A stretch of 64,000 nt of DNA from Rossellomorea marisflavi. Its GTDB lineage: Bacteria > Bacillota > Bacilli > Bacillales > Bacillaceae_B. Made by a program: the position numbers and the translations under genes. The notes beneath the pieces are model-generated. The model was not told where the DNA came from. It did not search any database and saw only the letters and a list, made by a program, of their open reading frames with translations. Each line of letters begins with the position of its first letter. Position 1 is the stretch's first letter. The DNA is taken from assembly GCF_009806575.1 (NCBI RefSeq), contig NZ_CP047095.1, positions 2,422,001-2,486,000 on the forward strand, given 5' to 3'. Below, in pieces: positions 7,675-16,837 of this stretch.

Positions 7675-8777
7675 TTCGACGCACCCTTTCCTTTTTTCTT
7701 GATGAAAGAGAGGAGCAGCAAGGCGATGGGAATACAGCAAACCAGCAAGAAGGAGAATCTGATCACAAACATATTATAGGTATCAATCTGCTCAATCCGA
7801 TAAAGGACCGCGATCGAAAAGCTGATGCTCCCGTACAGAATCAAAATCCAGGTACCCTTTTTCTTTGACAACTCCTTAAAAAAGTACCGCGTCCCTTCGA
7901 TTGACAGAAATAGATAGCTTGTAAGGGAAGTGACCACGTTGACGATCCAGAGCGACAAAAATACCAGGTCGATCCTTTCAATGATCTGCAGATTCAGCGA
8001 TTTCACGAAGTAAAGGACCGGTTGAGGGACGATCTCAATCTCGGTCGGACTGAACACGATGGTACTGACGATCATCATGATCGCATAGATGATCGTCACG
8101 AGCCAGTTGGCCACGGACGCGGATTTTAGAATGGCCTTTGACCCCAAGTCCTTGAAGTGATGGTACAGGATCAGCATGAGTTCAAAGCCGAGCATGGAGA
8201 AGTACGCTTCCCTTGCCCCCTTCAACCAAGAGAGTCCAAAATGGGCACCTACCGGGAATAAATATCGGAAATCCACGGGATACGTACCGACCACGATGAA
8301 AGAGATGATTAGCAGAAAGACAATTAACAACGAAACCACAACATAAATATTACTGATGGTATCGATATGCTCTCTCGCAAGGTAGATTGCCGTCAAAACC
8401 AAAAGCATCATCAGGATCCATTTTGGCGTATAGGTCAGCATCCATGTTTTGATCACTTTAGTCGAGTACATAAGGATGAGCGCCGTCACCAAAACGCCGT
8501 AAATAATATAGATGAGGTTGATTCCCGTACCGATATACTTTCCCGTCAGAAGCTTGGAATATTGGAATAGCGACTGATCAGGAAACCGTTTTGCCAGGAG
8601 CCACAAAATCGTAATGATCACCTGGACCAAACAGCCTGAGAGAAAGACAGAGATCCATCCATCCTGTTTAGCCTCCAGAAAGACATTGTAGGGCAGCCCG
8701 AGGATCCCCACCCCGATCTGGGTTTGGATGATGAAAAAGACGAGTTGGGTCTGGGTTCGCTTACTTGGACTCATCAT
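7671..8777 (-). CDS. gerAB: GerAB-type germinant receptor permease subunit
   Basis: A 368-residue, mostly hydrophobic protein of the APC-superfamily endospore germination permeases (GerAB/Spore_permease). TM1 begins near residue 12 (TQLVFFIIQTQIGVGILGLP), and ten or so TM segments follow. The B subunit is the likely germinant-binding subunit. The start is the MM pair at 8777/8774, inside the end of gerAA and preceded by GGAAG, so the genes are coupled. The stop is shared with the TTG start of gerAC. Confidence 0.92.
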   Translation of the reverse strand: MMSPSKRTQTQLVFFIIQTQIGVGILGLPYNVFLEAKQDGWISVFLSGCLVQVIITILWLLAKRFPDQSLFQYSKLLTGKYIGTGINLIYIIYGVLVTALILMYSTKVIKTWMLTYTPKWILMMLLVLTAIYLAREHIDTISNIYVVVSLLIVFLLIISFIVVGTYPVDFRYLFPVGAHFGLSWLKGAREAYFSMLGFELMLILYHHFKDLGSKAILKSASVANWLVTIIYAIMMIVSTIVFSPTEIEIVPQPVLYFVKSLNLQIIERIDLVFLSLWIVNVVTSLTSYLFLSIEGTRYFFKELSKKKGTWILILYGSISFSIAVLYRIEQIDTYNMFVIRFSFLLVCCIPIALLLLSFIKKKGKGASN

Positions 8778-10281
8778 GTTTCTTCCATTCTCTCGCTTTT
8801 GATGATTTCCAGTCATATTGAGCCTGGACGTCCTTTGGCCTCTCCTTCATGAGCCAGATCGGCACCCTGATGAAGGTATCACGCAACGCCTTCACATCGA
8901 GGGGGGCCACCGGATACAAGTACGGCTGACCCAGGGAGGTGAGCGTGGCCATATGGATCAAGATTACAACAAGACCGATGATGATGCCGAAAAATCCGAA
9001 CAATGACGCCAGAACCATGAGCGGGAAACCGAGCACACGGATCGATGTACTCAATTCGTTCGAGGGGATGACAAAGGAAGATATGGCTGTGATGGCCACG
9101 ACGATGATCATGGTGTTGGACACAAAGTGAGCCTCCACAACAGCCGTCCCGATGACCAAACCTCCCACGACACCGATTGTTTGAGCGATAGGGTTCGGAA
9201 GGCGGATGGCCGCTTCCCGCAATAACTCCAGAGTGAATTGCATGATGGCAGCTTCTATGAGCGGCGGGAACGGGAGATATTCCAGGGAATTTTTGATCGA
9301 AAAGATGATGTCCACTGGGATGATCTCGTAGTTATAGGAAATGACAGCAATATAGCTAGCAGGCAGGCACAAAGTCGTGAGGTAGCTCACCAGCCTGATC
9401 ATTCTGAGGAAAGATCCTGTGGTCGTCCTCGTATTATAGTCTTCCGACGTCTGAAAGAAACTGAAGAACGTGACCGGAAACACAAGGGCAGTGGGACTAC
9501 CCTCCATGAGCAACAAGACTCTTCCCTCCATCAGGTTCGCTACCGCACGGTCCGGCCGTTCAGTGTTCAGGAACTGAGGAAATGGGGAAAGCGTGCTGTC
9601 TTCCAGGAACTCTTCGAAATGACCTGGGGATTGGATGCTATCCACATCAATATAGCTGATGCGACGCTCAATCTCCTTGACCAGTCCAGGGTTCGTCAGC
9701 TCGGAAATGAAAATAAGTGCGTATTTCGTTCTCGTGGTTTCACCGGCATTGGCGTATTTCACCGTCACCTTTTCATTGGTGATCCTCTGCCGGATGAACT
9801 GGACGTTTTCCGTGATTTCTTCCCCAAATCCCTGATGGGACCCCCGTATGACTTTTTCATTCGTCGGCTCCACCCTGTGGGCGGACTGATCCTTCGGAAT
9901 GGAAACGAGGGTCATCGTTTCCCGTCCCTCTTCAATGAGGGCACATCGGCCGTCAACGAGACCGTCGAGAAGTATCTGGAAATCTTCCGTTTCCTTGACG
10001 TTTCCGCTGTGAACAACATTCCCTAGTTCACCACGGGGCATTTCCTGAATCGGTTTGATCACGATTTCCTGAAGGCTCTTTACCTCGATGATCGAATCTA
10101 TATAAATCAGTTTCAACGCCCGATCATTGAATACAAGATCTCGGATGAACAGATCGTCTGTCTGGAATAACCCTTCTTTGATGAAAGCAATCTTTTCATC
10201 CAGACCATTGTGTTCGTCCTTTTCTTCTACCGGCAGAGGCTTAAGTTTCCGAATCGGCCTTTTAAGATTCTTCCCTTTCAT
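8761..10281 (-). CDS. gerAA: GerAA-type germinant receptor subunit
   Basis: A 506-residue GerA-family protein: a long hydrophilic N-terminal domain (about 1-290) with RRISYIDVDSI and NPGLVKEI segments, then about five TM helices and a short basic cytoplasmic tail. I chose the ATG at 10281, behind GAGGGTG; the frame is open to 10329, but the extra 16 residues lack a better SD. The A-B-C order with overlaps is the classical tricistronic gerA operon. The germinant cannot be read from sequence. Confidence 0.93.
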   Translation of the reverse strand: MKGKNLKRPIRKLKPLPVEEKDEHNGLDEKIAFIKEGLFQTDDLFIRDLVFNDRALKLIYIDSIIEVKSLQEIVIKPIQEMPRGELGNVVHSGNVKETEDFQILLDGLVDGRCALIEEGRETMTLVSIPKDQSAHRVEPTNEKVIRGSHQGFGEEITENVQFIRQRITNEKVTVKYANAGETTRTKYALIFISELTNPGLVKEIERRISYIDVDSIQSPGHFEEFLEDSTLSPFPQFLNTERPDRAVANLMEGRVLLLMEGSPTALVFPVTFFSFFQTSEDYNTRTTTGSFLRMIRLVSYLTTLCLPASYIAVISYNYEIIPVDIIFSIKNSLEYLPFPPLIEAAIMQFTLELLREAAIRLPNPIAQTIGVVGGLVIGTAVVEAHFVSNTMIIVVAITAISSFVIPSNELSTSIRVLGFPLMVLASLFGFFGIIIGLVVILIHMATLTSLGQPYLYPVAPLDVKALRDTFIRVPIWLMKERPKDVQAQYDWKSSKAREWKKHDESK

Positions 10282-10316
10282 AGCAAGCACCCTCAATATA
10301 GAGAAATTATTAGGCT

Positions 10317-10347
10317 TAGCGTTCTCCACGCATCTGTAAAATATTCA
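10317..10347 (-). promoter_or_regulatory. SigG-like promoter of the ger operon
   Basis: On the minus strand, TGAATA (10347-10342) is followed after 18 bp by AACGCTA (10323-10317). Compared with the SigG consensus TGAATA / CATACTA, the -35 is perfect and the -10 keeps the CTA end. Forespore expression is expected for ger receptors. Confidence 0.4.
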
Positions 10348-10478
10348 GGGATGGGACGTCATGGACTTCAGATCGGATGATGAAAAATATCACTCGGAAG
10401 GAAACGTTTTAAGTATGTACCTCCACCTGCTTTTTGGTATACTGTATCCATTACATACCTATCTCAGGAGTGAATCAG

Positions 10479-11570
10479 TTGACCAAGAAGAAATTTTATA
10501 CGTGGACCCTGCAAATCTTAATTATCCTCACCATCATTTTCGTCTCAACGAAGATCTCGTTCCTGTTCCAACCGATCGCCGTGTTCGTCTCGACACTGTT
10601 TTTCCCCATCGTGATCTCAGGATTCCTCTACTTCCTGCTGAATCCCGTTGTCAATCTGTTGGAAAAGGCACGGCTGCCAAGGACCATTGCCATTATCGTC
10701 CTCTATGCCGCCATTGTCGGGATTCTGGTCCTCATCATCGGGAATGTGGCACCGATCATCTACAAGCAGATCACGGGCCTGTTCAATGAGCTGCCGAATT
10801 ATGCCGATCAAACCAAACAGTTCGTCGAGTACCTGTCTGAAACGAAACAATTCAAATGGGTCATGGCACAAGACTATGTATCCATAAAAGACATCGAGAA
10901 CCAGCTTATGGGCATTGCCAATTCCCTTCCTAATAATATTACGTCGGGAATCAAAGGTATCGTCAGCATCGTAACGAATATCACTGTTTTGATTGTAACG
11001 GTTCCGTTTCTTCTGTTCTTTATGTTCAAGGACGGATATAAACTTCCTGGTGCGATTGCCAAATTCATGCCGGCAAGTTATAGGGAAGAAGGCGTTAAAA
11101 CGCTGAAGGAGACCGGTGCTACACTAGCCGCTTATATCCAGGGACAATTGACGGTTGCGTCATTCGTCGGGACGCTTACGTTCATCGGATATCTCATCAT
11201 TGGTCTTCCTTACGCCCTCGTAATGGCACTGATCGGAGCGGCAACTAACATCATACCGTTCCTTGGACCATTCCTCGGCGCGGCACCAGCTGTGATCATC
11301 GGCCTCTTTGATTCTCCGACGAAAGCCGTCCTCGTTATCGTCGTGGTTGTCATCGCCCAGCAGATCGAAGGGAACTTCCTGTCTCCCCTCATCCTCGGAA
11401 AGCGCCTGGATACCCATCCGGCGACGATCATCATCTTATTGCTGGTAGCCGGAAATCTTGCCGGAATCGTGGGCATGATCCTTGCCGTGCCGTTCTACGC
11501 GGTCATGAAGACAATCGTTTTGAACCTTCTCAAGATCATCAGGATCCGACGCTCCACAATCAAAGAATGA
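10479..11570 (+). CDS. AI-2E family transporter (YueF/YtvI-like permease)
   Basis: A 363-residue protein of the AI-2 exporter superfamily: two TM helices near the N-terminus, a central soluble stretch (about 80-170), then a cluster of five or six TMs with the family motif IPFLGPFLGAAPAVIIGL and EGNFLSPLILGK. These permeases export signals or act as Na+/Li+-proton antiporters; the substrate is unknown. The TTG at 10479 has AGGAG 8 nt upstream and is preferred over 10434. An extended -10 (TGGTATACT, 10435-10443) precedes it. Confidence 0.88.
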   Translation: MTKKKFYTWTLQILIILTIIFVSTKISFLFQPIAVFVSTLFFPIVISGFLYFLLNPVVNLLEKARLPRTIAIIVLYAAIVGILVLIIGNVAPIIYKQITGLFNELPNYADQTKQFVEYLSETKQFKWVMAQDYVSIKDIENQLMGIANSLPNNITSGIKGIVSIVTNITVLIVTVPFLLFFMFKDGYKLPGAIAKFMPASYREEGVKTLKETGATLAAYIQGQLTVASFVGTLTFIGYLIIGLPYALVMALIGAATNIIPFLGPFLGAAPAVIIGLFDSPTKAVLVIVVVVIAQQIEGNFLSPLILGKRLDTHPATIIILLLVAGNLAGIVGMILAVPFYAVMKTIVLNLLKIIRIRRSTIKE

Positions 11571-11572
11571 AG

Positions 11573-11608
11573 AAAAGGCCCTGCAGGCAATGCAGGGCCT
11601 TTTCTTAT
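11573..11608. terminator. Bidirectional intrinsic terminator
   Basis: AAAAGGCCCTGCA / TGCAGGGCCTTTT with a GGCAA loop. It lies between two convergent genes and is A/T-flanked on both sides. Confidence 0.9.
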
Positions 11609-12043
11609 TCAGAAGATCTTGTACATAACATAATGCGGACCGATTTCCGGAATGAGGAATTCTTCTCCGGCTTTCTCTAGGCCTAGCTTTTCATAGTATG
11701 GTACAGCCGTGGTTCTCGCATTGCACCACCATGCCCCCGAACCCTTGGTCTCCATGACCGATTCAGCGTAGGCAATGAGCTTGCTGCCCATCCCCTTCCC
11801 TCTTTCCTTTTCCAGAGTCGCCATCCCGCGGAGCCTATATTGATTCCGTTGTGACAGTGATTTCTCTTGTTCGTGATAAAAGGATCCGATACACACCAAT
11901 CGATCTTGAAGATAGATGCCGATATGGAACGTTTGCTCATCTTTGTCCCCTTCATACATACACGCATCAAGAGACTGTCCCGGCCTCAATACTTCATGCC
12001 TCAATCCATACGTTTCTTCTGCAGGGATTTCCTTTATGATCAT
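11609..12043 (-). CDS. GNAT family N-acetyltransferase
   Basis: A 144-residue GNAT protein with the acetyl-CoA motif A as RLRGMATLEKERGKGMGSKL (R-G-x-G-M-G) and the C-terminal YYEKLGLEKAG. The acceptor substrate is unknown; the N-terminal EVLRPGQSLDAC resembles small-molecule acetyltransferases often annotated YitI/ElaA-like. Its ATG overlaps the stop of the peptidase E gene (ATGA), so the two are co-translated. Confidence 0.88.
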   Translation of the reverse strand: MIIKEIPAEETYGLRHEVLRPGQSLDACMYEGDKDEQTFHIGIYLQDRLVCIGSFYHEQEKSLSQRNQYRLRGMATLEKERGKGMGSKLIAYAESVMETKGSGAWWCNARTTAVPYYEKLGLEKAGEEFLIPEIGPHYVMYKIF

Positions 12044-12762
12044 GGCTTGACCCCCTTTGGAAGCTCTCCTATTAAATAATCACAGTCCAGCTTTTTCTCG
12101 GATATGACCTTATCCTTTATGTCCACCCTATAGGCGGAAGCTTGTGGTCGAGAAGTGAGGACTCTCGTCAATTTCCCGTCCACAAAATGAAGTGCAGCTC
12201 CGTCATCAGCCCCATACCCTTCAGGGATCAATCCCTGCTTGATAAACGAATGGAATGCCGGTCTTCTCTCTGTTTCTCCGTCATAGTGGGGGGAATGGCT
12301 TCCCTCGATGAATCCGAGGCCATGAACGATATCGAGTTCGTCTCCAAATGAGTCCGTTACACCGCTGTCGAACCAGCAGATCGAACCGGCACTCAGGCCC
12401 GACATAATGATTCCGTCTTCGTAGCCTTTTCTCAAAATTCTGTCCACACCCCACTCCCTCCAGAGGGCGAGCATGCTTTTGGTATTCCCTCCCCCTACGT
12501 AGACAATATCATGGTCGAGAATAAACCCTTCCAGGTCTCTTACTGGAGGTTTGAAGAGCGATAAATGGGTAGGGATGCAAGGAAGAGAATTGAATGCATC
12601 GTAAAAGCGCTTGATGTATCCTTCCGCATCCCCGCTAGCTGTTGGCAGAAACAGGATTTTGGGCGATGTTTTTTTCGATTGATCCAGTATGTATTGATCC
12701 AGGGCAAGGTTATCGGGTTCCATTGAGAATCCCCCGCCGCCCATTGCGATGATTTGCTTCAT
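12040..12762 (-). CDS. Peptidase E-like protein (S51 family)
   Basis: The 240-residue protein belongs to peptidase family S51 (dipeptidase E / cyanophycinase fold). It starts MKQIIAMGGGGFSMEP, has the GGGNT loop (VYVGGGNTKSML) and the catalytic serine in GLSAGSICWF. The start at 12762 lies behind AAAGGAGG. Family members cut Asp-X dipeptides, but many Bacillus paralogues such as YgaJ are uncharacterised. It is operonic with the downstream GNAT gene. Confidence 0.88.
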   Translation of the reverse strand: MKQIIAMGGGGFSMEPDNLALDQYILDQSKKTSPKILFLPTASGDAEGYIKRFYDAFNSLPCIPTHLSLFKPPVRDLEGFILDHDIVYVGGGNTKSMLALWREWGVDRILRKGYEDGIIMSGLSAGSICWFDSGVTDSFGDELDIVHGLGFIEGSHSPHYDGETERRPAFHSFIKQGLIPEGYGADDGAALHFVDGKLTRVLTSRPQASAYRVDIKDKVISEKKLDCDYLIGELPKGVKP

Positions 12763-12842
12763 GATGATACGCCTCCTTTGCTTACTGGTATTCGACATCC
12801 TCCTCCCTATTTCCTTTAAGTGAACGATCAACTGACTTCCAT

Positions 12843-12874
12843 CAAAAAAGGAACCTGCCGTCATGACAGGTTCC
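12843..12874 (-). terminator. Intrinsic terminator of the MFS gene
   Basis: Minus-strand GGAACCTG...CAGGTTCC followed by TTTTTTG. It lies just after the MFS stop. Confidence 0.85.
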
Positions 12875-12888
12875 ACAGTTCGGGTTGG

Positions 12889-14394
12889 TCAGCCTTTTTT
12901 CGGCTTGGTTTTAGATACTTCTAATCTGGATTTCCCCATCAGGTAAACAAACACAACGGCAATTCCAAGTGGAATGAGTGCATAAGCGAACGTATGGGTG
13001 ATGGAGTCAGACATGGCCTGAGTGATTTTGCTGAGAACCTCATCAGGGATCTTATCACGCATTTCAGCAGAGAATAGGCTGCTTGAATCACCAGAAGCCA
13101 TTCCCCCTGATTTACCGAATGCATCCTCCAGATTCGAAGCAAAGAACTTTGATTGCATCGCACCGAAAAGTGTGATCCCGATGGTCATCCCAAGAGAGCG
13201 GAAGAACGAATTCGTTGAATTCGCTGAACCCCTGTAACGTGGTTCGAGCTTATGGATCGTTGCATTCGGCAGAAGTGAGAAGGAAAACCCTACGCCAAAT
13301 CCACTGATGACCATGTAGACCGTAAGGAGCCACCTGCTCGTATCAGGACCGACCGTCGATAGAAGAGCCATCCCGATGATAAAGGAAATGATGGAGATCC
13401 ACATGATATTCCGATAGCTCGTCTTGGACATGGAAATCCCCGCCACTGCACTCCCGACGACGGAACCGAGCATGAGCGGTGTGAGGACAAGACCGGCATT
13501 CGTCGCCGATCCCCCGTAAACCGCCTGAACGAAGATCGGGATCAGGATGGTCAGGATGATGAAGGTCGCTCCGTACAGGAATGCCAATGCCTGAGCAGAG
13601 GCAAAAAGCGGTCTCTTAAACATCCAGAATGATATGATCGGTTCAGCAGCCTTTCTTTCGATCATCAAGAATGCGATAAAGAAAATCAAAAATCCTGCGA
13701 ACAGAGAAAGGATCTGCCAGGAAGTCCAGGCATATTCCTTTCCTCCGAATTCAAGTCCGAACATCAAGCTGACGACGGCAACCACGAGGGTGATCGCTCC
13801 TCCCCAATCAATGCGCTGATCGGAACGTTCAGGCGATTCCTTGTATGAACCCAGGATGAAAATCAATGAAAGAAGACCGATAGGGAGGTTCACATAGAAA
13901 ATCCAGTGCCATGAGAAATTGTCCGTCAAGAACGCCCCGATCAACGGACCGAAGACGGAGGACGAACCGAAGACGGCTCCGAGGAGCCCGGTCATTTTCC
14001 CTCGTGCTTCAGGAGGAAAAATGTCAAAAACAATTGTGAAGGCAATTGGCATCAATGCTCCTCCACCGATACCCTGGATTGCACGGAAAATACTGAGCTG
14101 GACGATGCTTTGTGAAAGACCGCACAGGACCGATCCAAGCAAAAACACAAATAAGCCGAACACGAAGAATTTTTTCCTGCCGTACATATCAGACAGTTTC
14201 CCGAAAATCGGCATTCCCGCCATGACCGCAACCATATAGGCGGACGTTACCCATACGAACTTATCTGCACCGTTTAAGTCGGCGACAATGGCACCCAAAG
14301 CGGTCGCTACGATGGTATTGTCCATCGCAGACATAAGGATGGCCAAAAGAAGTCCCGCAAGGACGAGTTTGGACCCTTTTTGTTCTACTACCAC
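12889..14394 (-). CDS. DHA2-type (14-TM) MFS multidrug exporter
   Basis: A 501-residue major facilitator of the DrugH+ antiporter-2 family (EmrB/QacA/LmrB-like). TM1 carries ILMSAMDNTIVATAL (the acidic D1 motif), the TM2-3 loop has motif A (GKLSDMYGRKKFF), and TM5 has a motif-C-like GLLGAVFGSSSVFGPLIG. The C-terminal tail is basic. It starts at a GTG behind AAAGGGTG and is monocistronic between two terminators. Its promoter (14448-14476) is followed by a small palindrome that may bind a regulator not encoded next door. Confidence 0.92.
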   Translation of the reverse strand: MVVEQKGSKLVLAGLLLAILMSAMDNTIVATALGAIVADLNGADKFVWVTSAYMVAVMAGMPIFGKLSDMYGRKKFFVFGLFVFLLGSVLCGLSQSIVQLSIFRAIQGIGGGALMPIAFTIVFDIFPPEARGKMTGLLGAVFGSSSVFGPLIGAFLTDNFSWHWIFYVNLPIGLLSLIFILGSYKESPERSDQRIDWGGAITLVVAVVSLMFGLEFGGKEYAWTSWQILSLFAGFLIFFIAFLMIERKAAEPIISFWMFKRPLFASAQALAFLYGATFIILTILIPIFVQAVYGGSATNAGLVLTPLMLGSVVGSAVAGISMSKTSYRNIMWISIISFIIGMALLSTVGPDTSRWLLTVYMVISGFGVGFSFSLLPNATIHKLEPRYRGSANSTNSFFRSLGMTIGITLFGAMQSKFFASNLEDAFGKSGGMASGDSSSLFSAEMRDKIPDEVLSKITQAMSDSITHTFAYALIPLGIAVVFVYLMGKSRLEVSKTKPKKG

Positions 14395-14410
14395 TGTTCT
14401 ACACCCTTTC

Positions 14411-14476
14411 TATATGTCTAAAGTGTCATATAATAATATCGTAGTTAATTATAACCCTTTTTTACATGATGTCCAA
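14411..14476 (-). promoter_or_regulatory. Promoter and palindrome upstream of the MFS gene
   Basis: On the minus strand, TTGGAC (14476-14471) and TATAAT (14453-14448) are 17 bp apart. Downstream, TATATG (14411-14416) and CATATA (14427-14432) form inverted arms near the transcription start, a possible operator. Confidence 0.55.
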
Positions 14477-14490
14477 TTCAAACTCTCCGC

Positions 14491-14522
14491 AAAAAAACAG
14501 GGAGCGTGATCACGCTCCCTGT
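14491..14522 (-). terminator. Intrinsic terminator of the cold-shock gene
   Basis: A perfect 26-nt palindrome, ACAGGGAGCGTGA plus its complement (14497-14522), followed on the minus strand by seven T. Confidence 0.95.
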
Positions 14523-14539
14523 CCGGAAATCGACAATGA

Positions 14540-14737
14540 TTACTTTTGAACGTTGGCTGCCTGAGGTCCACGGGCCCCTTCAACGATTTCAAATGTCACG
14601 TCCTGTCCCTCTTCCAACGTCTTGTATCCATCACCTTGAATCGCGGAGAAATGAACGAATACATCGTCCTGGCCTTCGACTTCGATGAAGCCGAAACCTT
14701 TTTCGGCGTTGAACCATTTTACTTTACCCTGTAGCAT
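14540..14737 (-). CDS. csp: Cold-shock protein, CspA/CspB family
   Basis: A 65-residue single-domain cold-shock protein that binds single-stranded RNA/DNA. RNP-1 is KGFGFIEV and RNP-2 is DVFVHFSAI, both intact; the N-terminus [14 protein letters not shown] is close to B. subtilis CspB. Which paralogue (B, C or D) cannot be fixed by eye. The SD is GGGGAGG. The promoter at 14857-14885 implies a ~110-nt 5' leader, typical of cold-shock mRNAs that are controlled after transcription. Confidence 0.96.
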   Translation of the reverse strand: MLQGKVKWFNAEKGFGFIEVEGQDDVFVHFSAIQGDGYKTLEEGQDVTFEIVEGARGPQAANVQK

Positions 14738-14856
14738 AGATCATAGACCTCCCCGTGCAGCATGCACATTAAAATGTTACTATTCCTGCTCTGATTAAGA
14801 TTCAAGACGGAAGATTTTCTATCAAGATAATTAACCGAACAAAAATAACTACCTAT

Positions 14857-14885
14857 ACTATAACAGTATTTTTCAGAAAACTCAA
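14857..14885 (-). promoter_or_regulatory. SigA promoter of csp
   Basis: Minus strand TTGAGT (14885-14880), 17-bp spacer, TATAGT (14862-14857). Transcription would start near 14850, leaving a long leader to the ATG at 14737. Confidence 0.65.
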
Positions 14886-14976
14886 TATTCTCAATTCATT
14901 TTATTCATGCAGTTTAGCGTGCACGATTTAAGGTTAGAAGAGTAGCATCACATAAAAATGGAACGGAGGAAAACGA

Positions 14977-15573
14977 ATGATCTTGGTGTGGCTCCTGCTC
15001 ATCCTTTATACAATCTTCCTTGCCCCTGGATCAGGGAGGGATGTGATCTTTCATGCCCTGATACGCGGAGAATTCTCCAATGTGGAACCTCTGGTGGTGA
15101 CCATTTTCTCTCTCCTCGGGGTTTTTCCCTTGCTCTTCGCTTCCATCCTGCTGCAGGATCGCAGGAGCGGTGCCTGGCCATTCGTCCTTTTATCCATGGG
15201 AACAGGAGCCTTCAGTCTCCTCCCTTATTTCCACTTAAGGGGACGTTTCAAGGAGATTGAGAAGATCGTCACTCCTGTCTGGCTCATGAGAGTGACCTCC
15301 TCCAGATCGTTTATCGGCATCATCGTGGTTTTGTTCATTTTGTCGCTATTACCTCTGACAGGAGGGATTTCTTTGAATGCCTACGGGGACGCATTCATGC
15401 AATCTTCCCTGGTCAGTGTCATGACCGTCGACTTCCTGATCCTCGTTTCCTTATCGTGGTATGCCATGAAAAGGTTCCGCGGCATTTCTTCCCCCGTTGC
15501 GTTCATCCCGATCATCGGTCCAGCTGTTCTTCTATGGAAGCAGAGGGGAAAGAAGGATGATGAAAGGACGTAA
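14977..15573 (+). CDS. Putative membrane protein, unknown function
   Basis: A 198-residue integral membrane protein with about six hydrophobic segments, the first starting at MILVWLLLILYTIFL and the last near VAFIPIIGPAVLLW. The C-terminus is charged (KQRGKKDDERT). GGAGG 7 nt before the ATG supports the start. It is monocistronic, flanked by the csp leader and a dispersed repeat. I do not recognise a family. Confidence 0.75.
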   Translation: MILVWLLLILYTIFLAPGSGRDVIFHALIRGEFSNVEPLVVTIFSLLGVFPLLFASILLQDRRSGAWPFVLLSMGTGAFSLLPYFHLRGRFKEIEKIVTPVWLMRVTSSRSFIGIIVVLFILSLLPLTGGISLNAYGDAFMQSSLVSVMTVDFLILVSLSWYAMKRFRGISSPVAFIPIIGPAVLLWKQRGKKDDERT

Positions 15574-15580
15574 TGAATAC

Positions 15581-15896
15581 GAGGTTGGGACAAAATAATA
15601 ATAGGTACCATTTCATGACGAACACGATCCGTATAGGTTCTTTATGCCGCTCATGATTTCCGTACAAGACTCCGCTTTCCCCGGGTAGCCCGTGAGCGTC
15701 CCCGGCAAGCCTGCGGGGCCCCGCATCAGCTACTCTTCCCGCATGAGTCTTCGTCTTGCACTCCCATCAACCGCTGCAAACAATGAAATGAAAAGTAAAT
15801 GGTCATCAAACAAATTTAAAACCCGAATTCATTTGCCTGACCCTAGGCAAATGAATTCGGGTTTTACTATGACTAAAACACTTCTGTCCCAGCCTC
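15581..15896. repeat. Dispersed ~300-bp intergenic repeat, copy 1
   Basis: The copy is bounded by imperfect terminal inverted repeats, GAGGTTGGGACA (15581-15592) and TGTCCCAGCCTC (15885-15896). Inside are a conserved block (CCGCTCATGATTTCCG), a GC-rich hairpin-forming block around CCCGTGAGCGTCCCCGGCAA, a TCTTCGTCTTGCACTCC block, and a perfect 20-bp stem (15819-15838 with 15845-15864). Related copies are at 47250-47535 and 54557-54843. No coding frame is shared, so it behaves like a non-coding repeat or MITE-like element of the kind common in Bacillaceae. Confidence 0.85.
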
Positions 15897-15904
15897 TTTC
15901 TCGA

Positions 15905-16348
15905 TCAATTTTCTTTCAATTCATGTATTGTACGGTCGTCGATTAGTCCTTTCTCATTGACGATTTCTATCGTCACGGACTCCTTATCCTTATCCCGGAT
16001 GTCTTTCATGATTTGTTTGAGGGTCTCTTTGTTTTTGAGCGGGACCGTCACTTCCTGGATCACATCGCCCTCTTTTTCCTTTCTGCTCTTCAACTCTTTG
16101 TCTGTATAAACCAAGTCGGTACCCACTGCTTCTTTCAACGTGTTGCCTTCTAAGAAGAAGCGCGTCTGGTATGGTGTCCCCGGTTCAAGTTCCTTATCTG
16201 TCACAATGGCCGTAAAGGTAAGTTCTCCTGCTTCTTCATCCACTTGCACGCTCCCTCCCTTGATCATCTCCGCCGCATTACGATTACAGCCGGTGATCAA
16301 TAGGAGAAGCACCATTCCCACTGCCAATACGTATATTTTCTTTTTCAC
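15905..16348 (-). CDS. Putative lipoprotein
   Basis: A 147-residue exported lipoprotein with signal peptide MKKKIYVLAVGMVLLLLITG and lipobox ITGC (Cys21). The mature part is charged and beta-rich (ELTFTAIVTDKELEPG), with no domain I recognise. Other Bacillus genomes carry many such single-domain lipoproteins of unknown role. Divergent from the excalibur gene. Confidence 0.78.
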   Translation of the reverse strand: MKKKIYVLAVGMVLLLLITGCNRNAAEMIKGGSVQVDEEAGELTFTAIVTDKELEPGTPYQTRFFLEGNTLKEAVGTDLVYTDKELKSRKEKEGDVIQEVTVPLKNKETLKQIMKDIRDKDKESVTIEIVNEKGLIDDRTIHELKEN

Positions 16349-16525
16349 TGTCAGATCCCCCTATAAAGTTGTGCCTTTCCATTTTACATGAATGTCGTAC
16401 GGAATCCTACTTCTATGGCGCTGTGACATGCTTGTAGTCTACTTTTATTAAATGACAGCTCGGAAAGGAATTTCCTTTCTTTTGTCGAATATACTTTCTC
16501 ATCCATACAGAAAGGAAGGATTCCG

Positions 16526-16786
16526 ATGAAGAAGATGATCGGTTGTGCACTCATTCTCTCACTCTCGCTCGCTTCACTGAGTGTTCCCGCCACTGAGGCA
16601 GCTGCCGCCAAGAAGTATAAAAACTGTACCGAACTGAACAAAGACTACAAAGGCGGTGTCGCCAGGGCGAAAGGTGTGAAGAATAAAGGCGGAAAGACAA
16701 AATACACCCCGCATGTTTCAAAAGCACTTTATGATGCCAATAAGAGTAAGGATCGTGACAAAGACTCCATCGCATGTGAAAGGTAA
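16526..16786 (+). CDS. Secreted excalibur calcium-binding domain protein
   Basis: An 86-residue secreted protein: signal peptide to about residue 27 (SVPATEAAAA), then an excalibur domain running from YKNCTELNKDY to the terminal DRDKDSIACER, which contains the DxDxDGxxCE-type calcium loop (here DRDKDSIACE). The paired cysteines of the domain are present. The domain is usually attached to surface nucleases or wall proteins; standalone versions like this are uncharacterised. SD AAGGAAGG, 6 nt from the ATG. Confidence 0.88.
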   Translation: MKKMIGCALILSLSLASLSVPATEAAAAKKYKNCTELNKDYKGGVARAKGVKNKGGKTKYTPHVSKALYDANKSKDRDKDSIACER

Positions 16787-16799
16787 CGAGCAAACCAAA

Positions 16800-16837
16800 T
16801 AGGGACATCCGTCACTTCAATGTGCGGATGTCCCTAT
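16800..16837. terminator. Intrinsic terminator
   Basis: TAGGGACATCCG / CGGATGTCCCTA with a 13-nt loop. It ends the excalibur gene and overlaps the stop of the interrupted minus frame at 16834. Confidence 0.8.

Noticed and set aside
9238..10026. 262-codon plus-strand ORF
   Set aside because: It is antisense to gerAA over its whole length, has a composition typical of shadow frames and no SD.
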